Positions 25,457 to 34,752 are shown, counted from the stretch's first letter. The stretch is 64,000 nucleotides of DNA from Sphingomonas dokdonensis (GCF_002197685.1 NZ_NBBI01000005.1:124001-188000), one strand, 5' to 3'. Notes: a model not told the origin generated them from the letters alone. Made by a program: numbers and translations.

Positions 25457-25935
25457 ATCGGGTGCTGCACGACATTGAGCGCGGGCCGCTCCTTGTAGAG
25501 CCAGCCGGAAAAGGTGCGCCGCCATTTGTCGTCGCTGCCGCGCACGTCCACCTGCAGAAAGGCGCCGGTCAGCTGCTCCTGCTCCCACGGCGCGGTCCGC
25601 TCGCACGCGCGCAGCCGAACGATCGTGTCGCCCACGCGCAGCGCCTGCCCCGGCTTCATGGTAAGATTGCGGCTGACGCCATTGCGCTTGTTGAGCACAC
25701 CGATCTCTGCGCTGCGCTGCGCCATGGGCGTGCTGCCGGCATCCACCGGCCCGGCATCGCCCTCCACCGTCACGACGTCTGAGGGCGCCTTTTCCTCGGC
25801 CGCGTCGGGCACCTGCTGGCTGGTCGCGGGCGCCGTTTCGCGCGCGTCGTCGCCGATCAGCCGCGCGCCCTGCCACACGCCCACGGCGAGCAGGGCGGCG
25901 CCGCCGATCGCGGCCGCCGCGACCGCTGGCTTCAC
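25279..25935 (-). CDS. DUF2155 domain secreted or membrane-anchored protein
   Basis: From GTG 25935, which overlaps the NDUFA12 stop (GTGA), the product has 218 residues. A hydrophobic anchor VAAAAIGGAALLAVGVW near the N-terminus is followed by an acidic linker and the DUF2155 core: EIGVLNKRNGVSR, LRVGDTIVRLRACER, APWEQEQLTGAFLQVD and FSGWLYKERPALNVVQHP. The function is unknown, but the gene is commonly coupled to the complex I subunit NDUFA12 in alphaproteobacteria. The C-terminal tail, rich in Ser/Pro/Asp, is encoded opposite the aat 3' end. Confidence 0.85.
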   Translation of the reverse strand: MKPAVAAAAIGGAALLAVGVWQGARLIGDDARETAPATSQQVPDAAEEKAPSDVVTVEGDAGPVDAGSTPMAQRSAEIGVLNKRNGVSRNLTMKPGQALRVGDTIVRLRACERTAPWEQEQLTGAFLQVDVRGSDDKWRRTFSGWLYKERPALNVVQHPIYDVWPKSCTMSFPDKGPDTDVLGGPSTARKSAPVARQAAGPSDETPSTSDSASPSNAM

Positions 25936-26324
25936 GCGTCGGGGCTCCACGCCTCGTAATCTCCGGTCGCCGCCTGGCGCCGGCCGCCCATCTCCATCGC
26001 GCCCGACGGGCGATACGCCTCGGCGGTGCCGGTCATGTTGGGCTTGGCGGGCTTCTGCCACGGCCGCGGCGCCGGCAGCGCGTTGGCGGGTGCGGCGTCG
26101 ACCTGATGGTGCAGCCAGCTGAACCATTCGGGGGGCACGCGGCTCGCATCGTTCGATCCGTTGTAGATCACCCAGCGCCGCGGATTGCCCGCGCCATCCT
26201 TGCCGCCCTGGTAATAGACGTTGCCGAGCCCGTCCTCGCCGATGCGCGACATGCCGCGCAGCCCGAACCAGGTGCCGATGGTGGCGCCGTTCCACCACGT
26301 GAAGGGATTGAGGTTGATGCCCAT
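25932..26324 (-). CDS. NADH:ubiquinone oxidoreductase NDUFA12-family subunit
   Basis: The 130-residue protein from ATG 26324 begins MGINLNPFTWWNGATIGTWF. Its core has GNVYYQGG, RRWVIYNG and VPPEWFSWLHHQVD, the signature of mitochondrial B17.2/NDUFA12 homologues. In alphaproteobacteria it is an accessory complex I subunit outside the nuo operon, as here. The C-terminal third is a proline-rich tail with YRPSGAMEMGGRR. It is translationally coupled to the DUF2155 gene. Confidence 0.92.
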   Translation of the reverse strand: MGINLNPFTWWNGATIGTWFGLRGMSRIGEDGLGNVYYQGGKDGAGNPRRWVIYNGSNDASRVPPEWFSWLHHQVDAAPANALPAPRPWQKPAKPNMTGTAEAYRPSGAMEMGGRRQAATGDYEAWSPDA

Positions 26325-26475
26325 ATCGCCTCCGCGCTTAGCCGCTGCCGCGCGGGGCTTCAATGGCGCGCGTCGCGTCATCTCGCCCCGGCATGCCGTT
26401 TGAACAGGATCGCCCCCTATGCAATCGCCGGCGTCCGTGCTTCAGGCGCCGCGCTTGAACAGGAATGCAGGTGCA

Positions 26476-27789
26476 ATGACCGATCAAACAGCGGCGCGGC
26501 CGTTCGGGTTCTGGATGGCGACGGCGCTGGTGGTCGGCTCGATGATCGGATCGGGCATCTTCGTGCTGCCGGCGCAGCTCGCCCCGTTCGGCGCCAGCGG
26601 CGCGGCGGCCTGGCTGATCGCCGTCGCCGGCGCGCTGGTGCTCGGCGGCGTGCTCACCCGCCTGGCGGCGGCCTTTCCCGATGCGAGCGGCGTAGTGGCG
26701 ATCAGCGGCAGCGTGCTTGGCCCGCTTGCCGGCGTCTTGCTCGGCTGGAGCTATTGGGTCGGCGTCTGGGCCACCAATGCGATCATCGCGATCACCGCCG
26801 TCAACTACCTCGGCACGTTCCTGCCCGCCTTGACCGCCACGCCGCTTGCCGGCGCACTGTCCGCGACGGGGCTGTTGTGGTTGCTGACGCTGAACAACCT
26901 GGGCGGGGCGCGCGCCGCCGGGCGGTTCCAGCTGGTGACCACCGTGCTGAAGCTGCTGCCGCTGCTCGCCGTCGTGCTGATCCTCGCCGGTCTCGCCGCG
27001 CAGGGCGGCGCCCAGTTCCGCGCGCATCCGCATGCGCCCTTTGCCATCGGTCAGGTTGCGCCCGCGCTGGCGCTCGTCTTCTTTGCGCTGATCGGGTTCG
27101 AGACCGCCAGCGTCGCCGCCGAGCGCGTGCGCGATCCCGCGCGCAACGTCGGCCGCGCCACCATGACCGGCCTCGTCGTCACCAGCCTGTTCTATCTGCT
27201 GATCTGCACCGGCGTGATCTACGCCATGCCGCAGGCGACCATTGCCGCCTCGCCCGCCCCCGTCGCATTGTTCGTGGAGACCTTCTGGGGCCGCACCGCC
27301 GGGCTGACCGTGGCGGCCTTCGCGGTGATCGCGGCGGTAGGCAGCCTCAACGGCTGGGTGCTGATGCAGGGTGAACTGCCGCTCGGCATGGCACGCGCCG
27401 GGCTGTTGCCGCGCTGGTTCGCGCGCGTGTCGCGCCGCGACGTGCCGGTGCGTGCGCTGCTCGTATCCAGCGTGCTCGCCAGCATCCTGATCCTCAGCAA
27501 CGCGACGCGCGGCGGCGCCGGGCTGCTCGATTTCATGCTGCGGCTAACCGCGGCGGCGACCTTGTGGATCTTTCTGGGCGGCTGCATCGCCGCGCTGGTC
27601 GCCGGTATCGGCCGGCTCCTGGCAACGATCGGCCTCGCCTTCACCTTGTGGACCCTGTGGGGCGCCGGCTGGGATGCGATCGCCTGGGGGCTGGCGCTGA
27701 TGCTAACCGCGCTGCCGCTCTACTGGTTGCGGCCGCGCGGCGATCCCGTCGCCGCCGCACCTGCCGACCCGCTCACTTCGCCCAGCTGA
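26476..27789 (+). CDS. APC-superfamily amino acid permease
   Basis: The ATG at 26476 gives 437 residues and about 12 membrane helices. The first helix has the APC substrate-backbone motif GSMIGSGIF; helix 6 has FFALIGFETASVAAERVRDPARN, typical of the family. It likely exchanges or symports an amino acid or polyamine; the substrate cannot be told. An in-frame ATG at 26419 is possible but adds residues without a clear ribosome site. Its stop lies 17 bases inside the convergent DUF192 gene. Confidence 0.88.
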   Translation: MTDQTAARPFGFWMATALVVGSMIGSGIFVLPAQLAPFGASGAAAWLIAVAGALVLGGVLTRLAAAFPDASGVVAISGSVLGPLAGVLLGWSYWVGVWATNAIIAITAVNYLGTFLPALTATPLAGALSATGLLWLLTLNNLGGARAAGRFQLVTTVLKLLPLLAVVLILAGLAAQGGAQFRAHPHAPFAIGQVAPALALVFFALIGFETASVAAERVRDPARNVGRATMTGLVVTSLFYLLICTGVIYAMPQATIAASPAPVALFVETFWGRTAGLTVAAFAVIAAVGSLNGWVLMQGELPLGMARAGLLPRWFARVSRRDVPVRALLVSSVLASILILSNATRGGAGLLDFMLRLTAAATLWIFLGGCIAALVAGIGRLLATIGLAFTLWTLWGAGWDAIAWGLALMLTALPLYWLRPRGDPVAAAPADPLTSPS

Positions 27790-28258
27790 CCTTGTCGCCT
27801 TCCGCGATCCCAAGCTCCGCCGCGCGCCCGCCATTCAGCTCCAGCACTGCCGAAACCGGCTCACCCGATGGCACCTGCGCCTCGGAGAAAGGCACGGTGT
27901 TCTCCGCGATGCGCGCGATGGTGCCGTCCGCGCGAATAAAGATGATGTCGAGCGGCGAGGGCGTGTTCTTCATCCAGAAGCTCGCCTCGCGCGGCCCACC
28001 ACCTTCGGGCGGATAGGGCGCGAACAGCATGCCGCCATCCTTGGGAATGTCGGTGCGATACATCAGGCCGCGCTGCTGCTTCTCGACCGTATCAGCCACC
28101 TCCACGCGAAAGACGTGCCGACCGTTGGTGCTGGCGATCGTCAGTTCGGTAAGCGGAGCCCGCGCCGCCTCGTTCCCGGCTGTCGCGGCAGCATCGCGCC
28201 CGGTGCAGGCGGACGCACCGATCAGCAGCGCCAGCGCCGCAAGCCCGTGAACCTTCAT
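27773..28258 (-). CDS. DUF192 family lipoprotein
   Basis: The 161-residue protein begins with a lipoprotein signal ending GASAC (Cys18). The DUF192 domain follows: VEVADTVEKQQRGLMYRTDI, MLFAPYPPEGG, FWMKNTPSPLDIIFI and VSAVLELNGG. The family is widespread and uncharacterised. It follows the double cold-shock gene by one base on the same strand, an arrangement often conserved in alphaproteobacteria. Confidence 0.9.
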   Translation of the reverse strand: MKVHGLAALALLIGASACTGRDAAATAGNEAARAPLTELTIASTNGRHVFRVEVADTVEKQQRGLMYRTDIPKDGGMLFAPYPPEGGGPREASFWMKNTPSPLDIIFIRADGTIARIAENTVPFSEAQVPSGEPVSAVLELNGGRAAELGIAEGDKVSWAK

Positions 28259-28259
28259 T

Positions 28260-28817
28260 CTATTTCTCCCGTACGACGCTGACCGCCATCGGCCCCTTGT
28301 TCCCGTCCACAACGCGCGCGCGCAGGCGTTGTTCGGGAAGCACGTCGGCAATGTCGCCGCGGCGCAGCGTTTCCATGTGCACGAAGATATCGCCGGGCAC
28401 GTCGTCGCGCACCAGAAATCCGTAGCCTTTCAGGCGATTGAACCACTTTACCGAGACCGGCTCCCAATCCCCCGCCTCGTCGATCAAAGTGGCCGGATCG
28501 ACCCGGCTCGCCGGGCGCGACGCTGGCTCGACGGCGGTGGACGTGTCGATCGACAGGATCTCGCGGGCCTGAAAGCCGCGCTCGCCCCGTACCGCAATGG
28601 CGTTGATGCGCGTGCCCTCGGGCAAGCTGCGACGGCCAAGCGGCTGCAACACCGAAAAATGGATCAGCACATCGCCGATCTGGCCTTCGTCGGGCACCAG
28701 AAAGCCGAACCCGCGCGTGACATCGAACCACTTCAGCATGCCCACCACGGGCACACCGTCCTCTTCGCTCGCCAATGTGCCCTCGACTTTCAGGTCCTCA
28801 GGCGGGTCGCTGCGCAT
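28260..28817 (-). CDS. Two-domain cold-shock protein
   Basis: The 185-residue protein has two cold-shock domains. The first starts [20 protein letters not shown], the second [19 protein letters not shown]; both keep the RNP1-like K-G-[FY]-G-F and RNP2-like HF/FVHME motifs. A linker of about 40 residues separates them. Such double-CSD proteins bind single-stranded RNA or DNA and are typical of alphaproteobacteria, where some act in stationary phase. It is followed immediately by the DUF192 gene. Confidence 0.9.
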   Translation of the reverse strand: MRSDPPEDLKVEGTLASEEDGVPVVGMLKWFDVTRGFGFLVPDEGQIGDVLIHFSVLQPLGRRSLPEGTRINAIAVRGERGFQAREILSIDTSTAVEPASRPASRVDPATLIDEAGDWEPVSVKWFNRLKGYGFLVRDDVPGDIFVHMETLRRGDIADVLPEQRLRARVVDGNKGPMAVSVVREK

Positions 28818-28891
28818 ATTAATCCAATCCCCCGGAGAAAGACGCTAGCATGGTTGACGCGCTGCACAACATCACAGAGCAGAAACGATCA

Positions 28892-29416
28892 TCATTGATC
28901 GGGCGTCAGATCGGCGCCTGGCGGTGCCGACACGATCCGTCGCGCCAGAGCAAAGCCGTGCCCCGCACGCAGCATGGCGGCGATCTGCCGTTCGCGGGTG
29001 CGATCGTCGGCCGGCGTTCGCGCATAGGGGCCGAAGCGGCGCCGCCGGGCGAGCGCCAGCGCGCTGGCAAAGGCATCCTCCGCGCTTTGTTCCAGCGCCG
29101 GGGCGGCATCGTCCTCGTCGACATGCGCCGCGCGCAGCGCCTGCGACACGCGGCGCACGCCATAGCCGCGCCGCGTGAGCGATCGGGCGCGTGCCTCCGC
29201 AAAGACGCCATCGTTGACATAGCCGAGCGCGGCCATCCGCTCCGCTAGGTCGGCGGGGTCGACGATCGCGCCGGACCAGCCCCGCTCACGCACCTTGCGC
29301 GCGAGATAGGCGGCCAATTTGCCGCGCGTCGTGGCGAAGCGCTCGACATAGCGCAGCGCCAGCGCCTCCAGCTTGGCGGCGTCCAGCGGCGGTGGTTGGC
29401 GTCTGGTATCGGGCAT
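28892..29416 (-). CDS. recX: RecX-family regulatory protein
   Basis: The 174-residue protein from ATG 29416 has the helical repeats of RecX: LEALALRYVERFATTRGKLAAYL and WSGAIVDPADLAERMAALGYVND, then FAEARARSLTRRGYGVRRVSQAL. RecX binds RecA filaments and restrains their activity. recA is not adjacent, as in many alphaproteobacteria. The gene is divergent from the acyl-AMP ligase gene (135 bp apart). The frame continues upstream, but without homology. Confidence 0.85.
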   Translation of the reverse strand: MPDTRRQPPPLDAAKLEALALRYVERFATTRGKLAAYLARKVRERGWSGAIVDPADLAERMAALGYVNDGVFAEARARSLTRRGYGVRRVSQALRAAHVDEDDAAPALEQSAEDAFASALALARRRRFGPYARTPADDRTRERQIAAMLRAGHGFALARRIVSAPPGADLTPDQ

Positions 29417-29551
29417 CCGCCTTCTTGTTGCCACACTGGAGTTGGAATTTGAACGTGGCGCTCTATCAGATGGCCGGCTCGGCTTGTGGCCATCCTGATA
29501 TGCGTCGGCGCCCTTGCGGCACCCCGAGCGAGATTTTTGAGCAAAGCATTT

Positions 29552-31285
29552 ATGACCAGCGCGACCCTTACTCCCACCCCCAGCAGCGATGCACAGCCGC
29601 GCCGATTCGCCGATTTCGCGACATTGGGCGACGCGCTGGACTATGCCGCGCAGGGGACGCGCGGGCTGAACTTCCACGATGCGCGCGGTACATTGGTACG
29701 CCCGTATCCGTTCCGCGAGCTGCGCGGCGATGCGATCGCCGCCGCTTACCGGCTGATCGCCGCGGGTGTGGCGCCGGGTGAACGCGTGGCGCTGGTGGCC
29801 GAAACGAGCGCCGAATTCGCCGCCTTATTCTTTGGCACCGTTTACGCCGGCGCGTGGCCCGTGCCGCTGCCGCTGCCGACCTCGTTCGGCGGCAAGGAAT
29901 CGTACATCGATCAATTGCGCGTTCAGCTGACCAGCTGCGATCCCGTGATGCTGATCTATCCGCCCGAACTGGCGGAGATGGCAGGCGCTGCGGCAGCGGC
30001 CGTCGATACGCAGGGAGTCGACTGGGCGGACCTGCTCGGCCGCGATGCGCCGGCGGTGGACCTGCCGCACGCCGACGGCGAGGACATCGCCTATCTGCAA
30101 TATTCCAGCGGCTCGACGCGCTTCCCGCACGGCGTCGCGATCACCCACCACGCGTTGCTCAACAACCTTGCTGCGCATTCCCACGGCATGGAGCTGATCG
30201 AAAGCGACCGCTGCATCTCCTGGCTGCCGTGGTATCACGACATGGGGCTGGTCGGCTGCTTCCTGTCGCCCGTCGCCAATCAGGTGTCGGTGGATTACCT
30301 GAAGACCGAAGATTTCGCGCGCCGCCCGCTGGCCTGGCTCGATCTCATCAGCCGCAATCCCGGTACCTCGATCAGCTATTCGCCGACTTTCGGCTACGAC
30401 ATCTGCTCACGCCGCATGTCGAGCCAGACGAAGGCCGCCGACCGCTTCGACCTATCGCGCTGGCGCCTGGCCGGTAATGGCGCGGACATGATCCGGCCCG
30501 ACGTGATGCAGGGTTTCGTCGACGCCTTTGCCGATGCCGGGTTCGAGGCGACTGCCTTTCTCCCCTCCTACGGCCTTGCCGAGGCGACGCTCGCGGTATC
30601 AATCATGCCGCCGGGCGAGGGCATTCGCGTCGAGCTGGTCGAGGAAACGCAGCTGTCGGGCGTCCCTGCCGGGCAGGACCGGCCGCAGCGCTACCGCGCG
30701 ATCGTGAATTGCGGCAAGCCGGTGCGCGACATGACCGTGGAGATCCGCGAGGAGGACGGCACTCCGCTGCCCGAGCGTGCGATCGGCAAGGTGTGGTGCA
30801 GCGGCCCGTCCCTGATGGTCGGCTATTTCCGCGACGACGCCGCGACCGAGGCCTGCCTCACCGATGGCTGGCTCGACACGGGCGACATGGGCTATCTGTC
30901 GGACGGCTACATCTACATCGTCGGCCGCGCCAAGGACATGATCATCGTCAACGGCCGCAACCATTGGCCGCAGGACATCGAGTGGGCGGTCGAGCAACTC
31001 CCCGGCTTCAAGCAGGGCGACATTGCCGCCTTTGCGATCACCACGCCGGGCGGTGAGGAAACCCCCGCGGTGCTGGTCCAGTGCCGCACCTCCGACGATG
31101 ACGAGCGCAGCCGCCTGCGCGACGAGATCCGCGACCGCGTCCGCGCGGTGACCGGCATGAACTGCGTCATCGAACTGATTCCGCCCCGCACGCTGCCGCG
31201 CACCAGTTCGGGCAAGCTAAGCCGCGCCAAGGCGCGCAACCTGTATCTGTCGGGTGAGATCAAGCCGTACGCGGTCGCCGCGTAA
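29552..31285 (+). CDS. Fatty acyl-AMP ligase
   Basis: The 577-residue adenylating enzyme has the AMP-binding motif YLQYSSGSTRFPHGVAITHH, the FAAL-type SWLPWYHDMGLVG, GLAEATLAVS and a C-terminal domain with the hinge region GRAKDMIIVNGRNHWPQDIE. These are features of FAALs, which make acyl-adenylates for transfer to acyl carrier proteins and not to CoA. In sphingolipid-making alphaproteobacteria such an enzyme can charge the carrier used by serine palmitoyltransferase; that role is inferred, as no carrier or synthase gene is adjacent. The ATG at 29552 is used; an upstream ATG at 29486 adds 22 residues of unlikely sequence. Confidence 0.9.
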   Translation: MTSATLTPTPSSDAQPRRFADFATLGDALDYAAQGTRGLNFHDARGTLVRPYPFRELRGDAIAAAYRLIAAGVAPGERVALVAETSAEFAALFFGTVYAGAWPVPLPLPTSFGGKESYIDQLRVQLTSCDPVMLIYPPELAEMAGAAAAAVDTQGVDWADLLGRDAPAVDLPHADGEDIAYLQYSSGSTRFPHGVAITHHALLNNLAAHSHGMELIESDRCISWLPWYHDMGLVGCFLSPVANQVSVDYLKTEDFARRPLAWLDLISRNPGTSISYSPTFGYDICSRRMSSQTKAADRFDLSRWRLAGNGADMIRPDVMQGFVDAFADAGFEATAFLPSYGLAEATLAVSIMPPGEGIRVELVEETQLSGVPAGQDRPQRYRAIVNCGKPVRDMTVEIREEDGTPLPERAIGKVWCSGPSLMVGYFRDDAATEACLTDGWLDTGDMGYLSDGYIYIVGRAKDMIIVNGRNHWPQDIEWAVEQLPGFKQGDIAAFAITTPGGEETPAVLVQCRTSDDDERSRLRDEIRDRVRAVTGMNCVIELIPPRTLPRTSSGKLSRAKARNLYLSGEIKPYAVAA

Positions 31286-31296
31286 GATGCGGGCGC

Positions 31297-31322
31297 CCCT
31301 GGATTGCCCAGGCAATCCAGGG
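31297..31322. repeat. Perfect 12-bp inverted repeat
   Basis: CCCTGGATTGCC and GGCAATCCAGGG are separated by CA, twelve bases after the acyl-AMP ligase stop. There is no T-run, so it is a weak terminator candidate or a mobile-repeat remnant. Confidence 0.55.
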
Positions 31323-31404
31323 AGTCGCCGCGACGGGCAGCGGGCCGGCGCAGCCGGTCCCGTCTGACGGCGTAGCGCCAACCCGACGGTGACCTACCCA
31401 CGTC

Positions 31405-31500
31405 GTCATGCCGGGCTTGTCCCGGCATCCACCGTGCCGCTCATTCAACGGCTGTGGGACTCGCGGATAAGTGGATGCCGGCGCAGGGCCGGCATGACGT
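31405..31500. repeat. REPIN-like inverted pair of REP palindromes
   Basis: The palindrome ATGCCGGG-CTTGT-CCCGGCAT (31408-31428), flanked by GTC and CCAC, is followed 38 bases later by ATGCCGGC-GCAGG-GCCGGCAT (31475-31495) flanked by GTGG and GAC. The second is the first in opposite orientation, so the unit can fold into one long hairpin. This is the form of REP doublets mobilised by RAYT transposases. No RAYT gene is in the window. Confidence 0.75.
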
Positions 31501-31530
31501 TATTGGATCGCCAGCATTTCTAGAACGGAC

Positions 31531-31574
31531 GTCATCCCGGACTTGATCCGGGATCCAAGCCCCAGCGAACGCTG
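31531..31574. repeat. REP element, second subtype, with CAGCGAACGCTG tail
   Basis: GTCATCCCGG and CCGGGATCC flank ACTTGAT. Copies occur at 47867 and 54643. This copy and the 47867 copy are each followed by the palindrome CAGCGAACGCTG (here 31563-31574), which marks them as one larger unit. Confidence 0.75.
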
Positions 31575-31665
31575 CCGCCATTTGCTTGGACGACACGTTC
31601 CATCACAGCTAAAGTCCTGGGCGACGGACAGATCGTAACCAGGGCGACCAAAGCCGCCCTCGTCC

Positions 31666-31887
31666 TCAAGCCGCGCGCATGTCCTGCATCCGCCGCGCCC
31701 GCGCCTTGGCGGTCAGCACGATGTGCCCGCGTTTCTCCTGCACCCAGCCTTGCCGGGTCAGCGCGTCGAGCGTCATCGGGCAGTCGCCACGCGAAATCAT
31801 CAGATGCGGGCCGGCAGCCCGCGCGGAACCAAGAATGTGTTCGAGCAGCTCGGCGGTGAGCCAAGCGCCATCGTCTTGCTGACCCAA
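31666..31887 (-). CDS. Small winged-helix-like hypothetical protein
   Basis: The 73-residue product has a helical first half (WLTAELLEHILGSA) and then TLDALTRQGWVQEKRGHIVL followed by TAKARARR, the spacing of a winged helix ending in a basic tail. The start is TTG at 31887 with GGGGGG eight bases upstream; no ATG is available. It could be a DNA-binding protein, but there is no strong family match and the gene stands alone. The 234 bp upstream, to acs, hold no gene I can support. Confidence 0.5.
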   Translation of the reverse strand: MGQQDDGAWLTAELLEHILGSARAAGPHLMISRGDCPMTLDALTRQGWVQEKRGHIVLTAKARARRMQDMRAA

Positions 31888-32121
31888 TGCGACCCCCCAC
31901 GGGTTTGAACGGCAGCGTTATCGTGTGCCTGCAGGAGGATAGATTCTCTTTGGCCGGGTCAACCGATTCGTCGGCCGAAGGTGACTGAGCGGGCGGAATC
32001 GACGCTGAACCGTTGGCTGCTCGAGCCGACGTGCTGAAAACGCCGCCGCAAGCCGCAAATGCGCGCGGGTCGCAGGGTAGCGGCGCTATCCGAGTCGCCG
32101 GCGCGCCGCCCTGCCAAGCGG

Positions 32122-34059
32122 TTAGCCGACGCGATGCGCGACCAGGTCGTCCACCACCGCCGGATCGGCCAGTGTTGATGTATCGCCCAGGCCCCCCACG
32201 TCGCCTTCCGCAATCTTGCGCAGGATTCGCCGCATGATCTTCCCCGACCGTGTTTTGGGCAGCCCAGGGGCGAACTGGATCGCATCGGGGCTGGCGATCG
32301 GCCCGATCTCCTTGCGCACCCATTGCCTGAGCTCACCCGCCAGATCGTCCGACCCCTCCACGCCCGAATTCAGCGTGACGTAGGCGTAGATGCCTTGTCC
32401 CTTCACGTCGTGCGGCATGCCGACCACCGCGGCCTCCGCCACCTTGGGATGCAGCACCAGCGCGCTTTCCACCTCGGCCGTTCCCATGCGGTGGCCGGAG
32501 ACGTTCAGCACATCGTCCACGCGGCCGGTGATCCAGTAATAACCGTCCTCGTCGCGGCGGCATCCGTCGCCGGTGAAGTACTTGCCGCGATAGGTGGTGA
32601 AATAGGTCTGGAAGAACCGTTCGTGATCGCCCCACACGGTGCGCATCTGCCCCGGCCAACTCGCCGTAATGCACAGATTGCCGCTCGTCTCGCCGTCCAG
32701 CACCGAACCATTCTCGTCGACCAGTTGCGGCTGCACGCCGGGCAGCGGGCGGGTGGCGGAGCCCGGCTTCAGGTCGGTCGCGCCGGGCAGCGGCGCGATC
32801 AGTGCGCCGCCCGTCTCGGTCTGCCACCAGGTGTCAACGATTGGCGAACGCCCCTCGCCCACCACATCATGGTACCAGCGCCACGCCTCCGGATTGATCG
32901 GCTCGCCCACTGTACCGAGCAGCTTCAGGCTCGCCCGGTTGGTCGCCTTCACCGGCGCGTCGCCCTCCTTCATCAGCGCGCGCAGCGCGGTCGGTGCGGT
33001 GAACAGCGTGTGCACCTGGTGCCGGTCGACCACCTGCCAGATGCGGCTGGCGTCCGGCCAGTTGGGCAACCCCTCGTACATCAGCGTCGTCGCGCCGTTC
33101 GCCAGCGGGCCATAGATCACATAGGTATGCCCGGTCACCCAGCCGATATCGGCGGCACACCAGAAGACGTTGCCGGGACGATAGTCGAACACGAGATCGT
33201 GGGTGAAGCTGGCCCACAGCAGATAGCCGCCGGTGGTATGCAGCACGCCCTTGGGCTTCCCCGTCGACCCGGAGGTGTAGAGGATGAACAGCGGGTCCTC
33301 CGCCTCCATCGGCTCGGGCGCGCAGTCGGCCGCCACATCGGCAGCGGCCTCGTGGTACCAAACGTCACGATCGTGCATCGGCACATCGTCACCGGTCGCC
33401 TTGACGACGATCACCCGTTCCAGGCTGGGCGCATGCGCCGCGGCGGCGTCGACATTGGCCTTCAGCGGAATGCGCTTGCCGCCGCGCCGCCCGCAGTCGG
33501 CGGTGACGACCAGCTTGGAGTCGCAATCCTCGATCCGGCCGGCGAGCGCCTCGGGCGAAAAGCCGCCGAACACCACCGAATGGATCGCACCGATTCGCGC
33601 GCAGGCGAGCAGCGCAAACGCCGCCTCGGGGATCATCGGCAGGTAGATCGTCACGCGGTCGCCCTTCGCTACCCCCTGCGCCTTCAGCACGTTGGCGAAG
33701 CGGCAGACCTCGGCATGCAGCTCGGCATAGGTGAAGCGCTTCGCCTCCTCGCCCGGCTCGTCGGGTTCCCAGATGATCGCGACGGTGTCGCCGCGTTCCG
33801 CCAGATGCCGATCCAAGCAGTTGGCGGACACGTTGAGCACGCCGTCCTTGAACCAGCTGATGCCGAAATCCGCCTCGTCGAACGACCAGTCGCCCGCAAC
33901 CGTCGGCGCCTTCACCCAATCGAGCCGCGCCGCCTGCTCCAGCCAGAAGGCATCTGGATCACGCGCGGCGGCGGCATACATCGCCTCATAGCCGGCGCGA
34001 TCCACCTTTGCCTCGGCGGCCCAGTCCGCGGGTACCGGGTAAAGCTGCTGGTCGGCCAT
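32122..34059 (-). CDS. acs: Acetyl-CoA synthetase
   Basis: The 645-residue protein is full length. It shows the AMP-binding motif [15 protein letters not shown], the Acs-specific [49 protein letters not shown] and the C-terminal [15 protein letters not shown] with the lysine that is acetylated in this family. It converts acetate, ATP and CoA to acetyl-CoA. It is monocistronic in this window, between a MarC gene and the small winged-helix gene. Confidence 0.97.
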   Translation of the reverse strand: MADQQLYPVPADWAAEAKVDRAGYEAMYAAAARDPDAFWLEQAARLDWVKAPTVAGDWSFDEADFGISWFKDGVLNVSANCLDRHLAERGDTVAIIWEPDEPGEEAKRFTYAELHAEVCRFANVLKAQGVAKGDRVTIYLPMIPEAAFALLACARIGAIHSVVFGGFSPEALAGRIEDCDSKLVVTADCGRRGGKRIPLKANVDAAAAHAPSLERVIVVKATGDDVPMHDRDVWYHEAAADVAADCAPEPMEAEDPLFILYTSGSTGKPKGVLHTTGGYLLWASFTHDLVFDYRPGNVFWCAADIGWVTGHTYVIYGPLANGATTLMYEGLPNWPDASRIWQVVDRHQVHTLFTAPTALRALMKEGDAPVKATNRASLKLLGTVGEPINPEAWRWYHDVVGEGRSPIVDTWWQTETGGALIAPLPGATDLKPGSATRPLPGVQPQLVDENGSVLDGETSGNLCITASWPGQMRTVWGDHERFFQTYFTTYRGKYFTGDGCRRDEDGYYWITGRVDDVLNVSGHRMGTAEVESALVLHPKVAEAAVVGMPHDVKGQGIYAYVTLNSGVEGSDDLAGELRQWVRKEIGPIASPDAIQFAPGLPKTRSGKIMRRILRKIAEGDVGGLGDTSTLADPAVVDDLVAHRVG

Positions 34060-34134
34060 GCATCGTCTCCTTTGCCTGCGTGTTGCCCGCTGGCATGGAG
34101 GCTTGGCAACCGTCTTGCTTGCGCGGCGCTCAGA

Positions 34135-34752
34135 TCAGCGCAGCTGTTCCAGGATACCGTTGATGACGAACTGCACCGCCAGCGCCGCTAGCAGCACGCC
34201 CAGCAACCGGGTGATCACCGCCTCGATCTTGTGCCCCAGCAGTCGCATCAGCGGCCCGGCCGCAAGCAGCGCCACAAGGGTCAGCAGCAAAATGGTGGCT
34301 AGGGCGGCGAGCACGATCAACGATCGCTCCAGCCCGTCGTTGCGCGCCATCAGCAGCATGACGCTCGCGATCGAGCCAGGACCGGCGATCATCGGCATCG
34401 CCATGGGAAAGATCGAGACGTCCTCGGCCTCTTCGGGCGTAATGTTGGCCGCACGATCCTCGCGCCGCTGCGTGCGCTTTTCGAACACCATCTCCAGCGC
34501 GATGAGGAACAGCATGATGCCGCCCGCAATACGGAATGAGGCAAGCTCGATGCCAAGCCCGTGCAGCAGCTTTTCGCCAAACAGCGCGAACACCAGCAGG
34601 ATCGCCGAGGCAACGCCCACCGCGCGGATCGCCATGGAGCGCCGCTGCGCCGCGCTCGCGCCGTTCGTCAGGCCCGCGTAGATCGGCGCGCAGCCCGGCG
34701 GATCGATCACCACGAAAAATGTGATGAGCGCGGAGATGTAGAGTTCGATCAT
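34135..34752 (-). CDS. MarC-family integral membrane protein
   Basis: The 205-residue protein has six membrane helices. It opens MIELYISALITFFVVIDPPG with CAPIYAGLT next, and has the family pattern MPMIAGPGSIASVMLL. MarC proteins were once linked to multiple antibiotic resistance, but that has been withdrawn and their function is unknown. Its start overlaps the stop of the secreted-protein gene upstream (ATGA), and it ends the folD operon. Confidence 0.9.
   Translation of the reverse strand: MIELYISALITFFVVIDPPGCAPIYAGLTNGASAAQRRSMAIRAVGVASAILLVFALFGEKLLHGLGIELASFRIAGGIMLFLIALEMVFEKRTQRREDRAANITPEEAEDVSIFPMAMPMIAGPGSIASVMLLMARNDGLERSLIVLAALATILLLTLVALLAAGPLMRLLGHKIEAVITRLLGVLLAALAVQFVINGILEQLR

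Larger units (their letters stand above)
31286..31665. other. 380-bp intergenic repeat region
   Basis: No convincing gene lies between the acyl-AMP ligase stop and the small winged-helix-like gene. It holds a 12-bp perfect inverted repeat, a REPIN-like pair and a third REP copy, each listed separately. Confidence 0.7.

Noticed and set aside
32323..34191. A 622-codon open frame opposite acs
   Set aside because: It is the complement of a well-conserved gene, with low-complexity composition and no motif.
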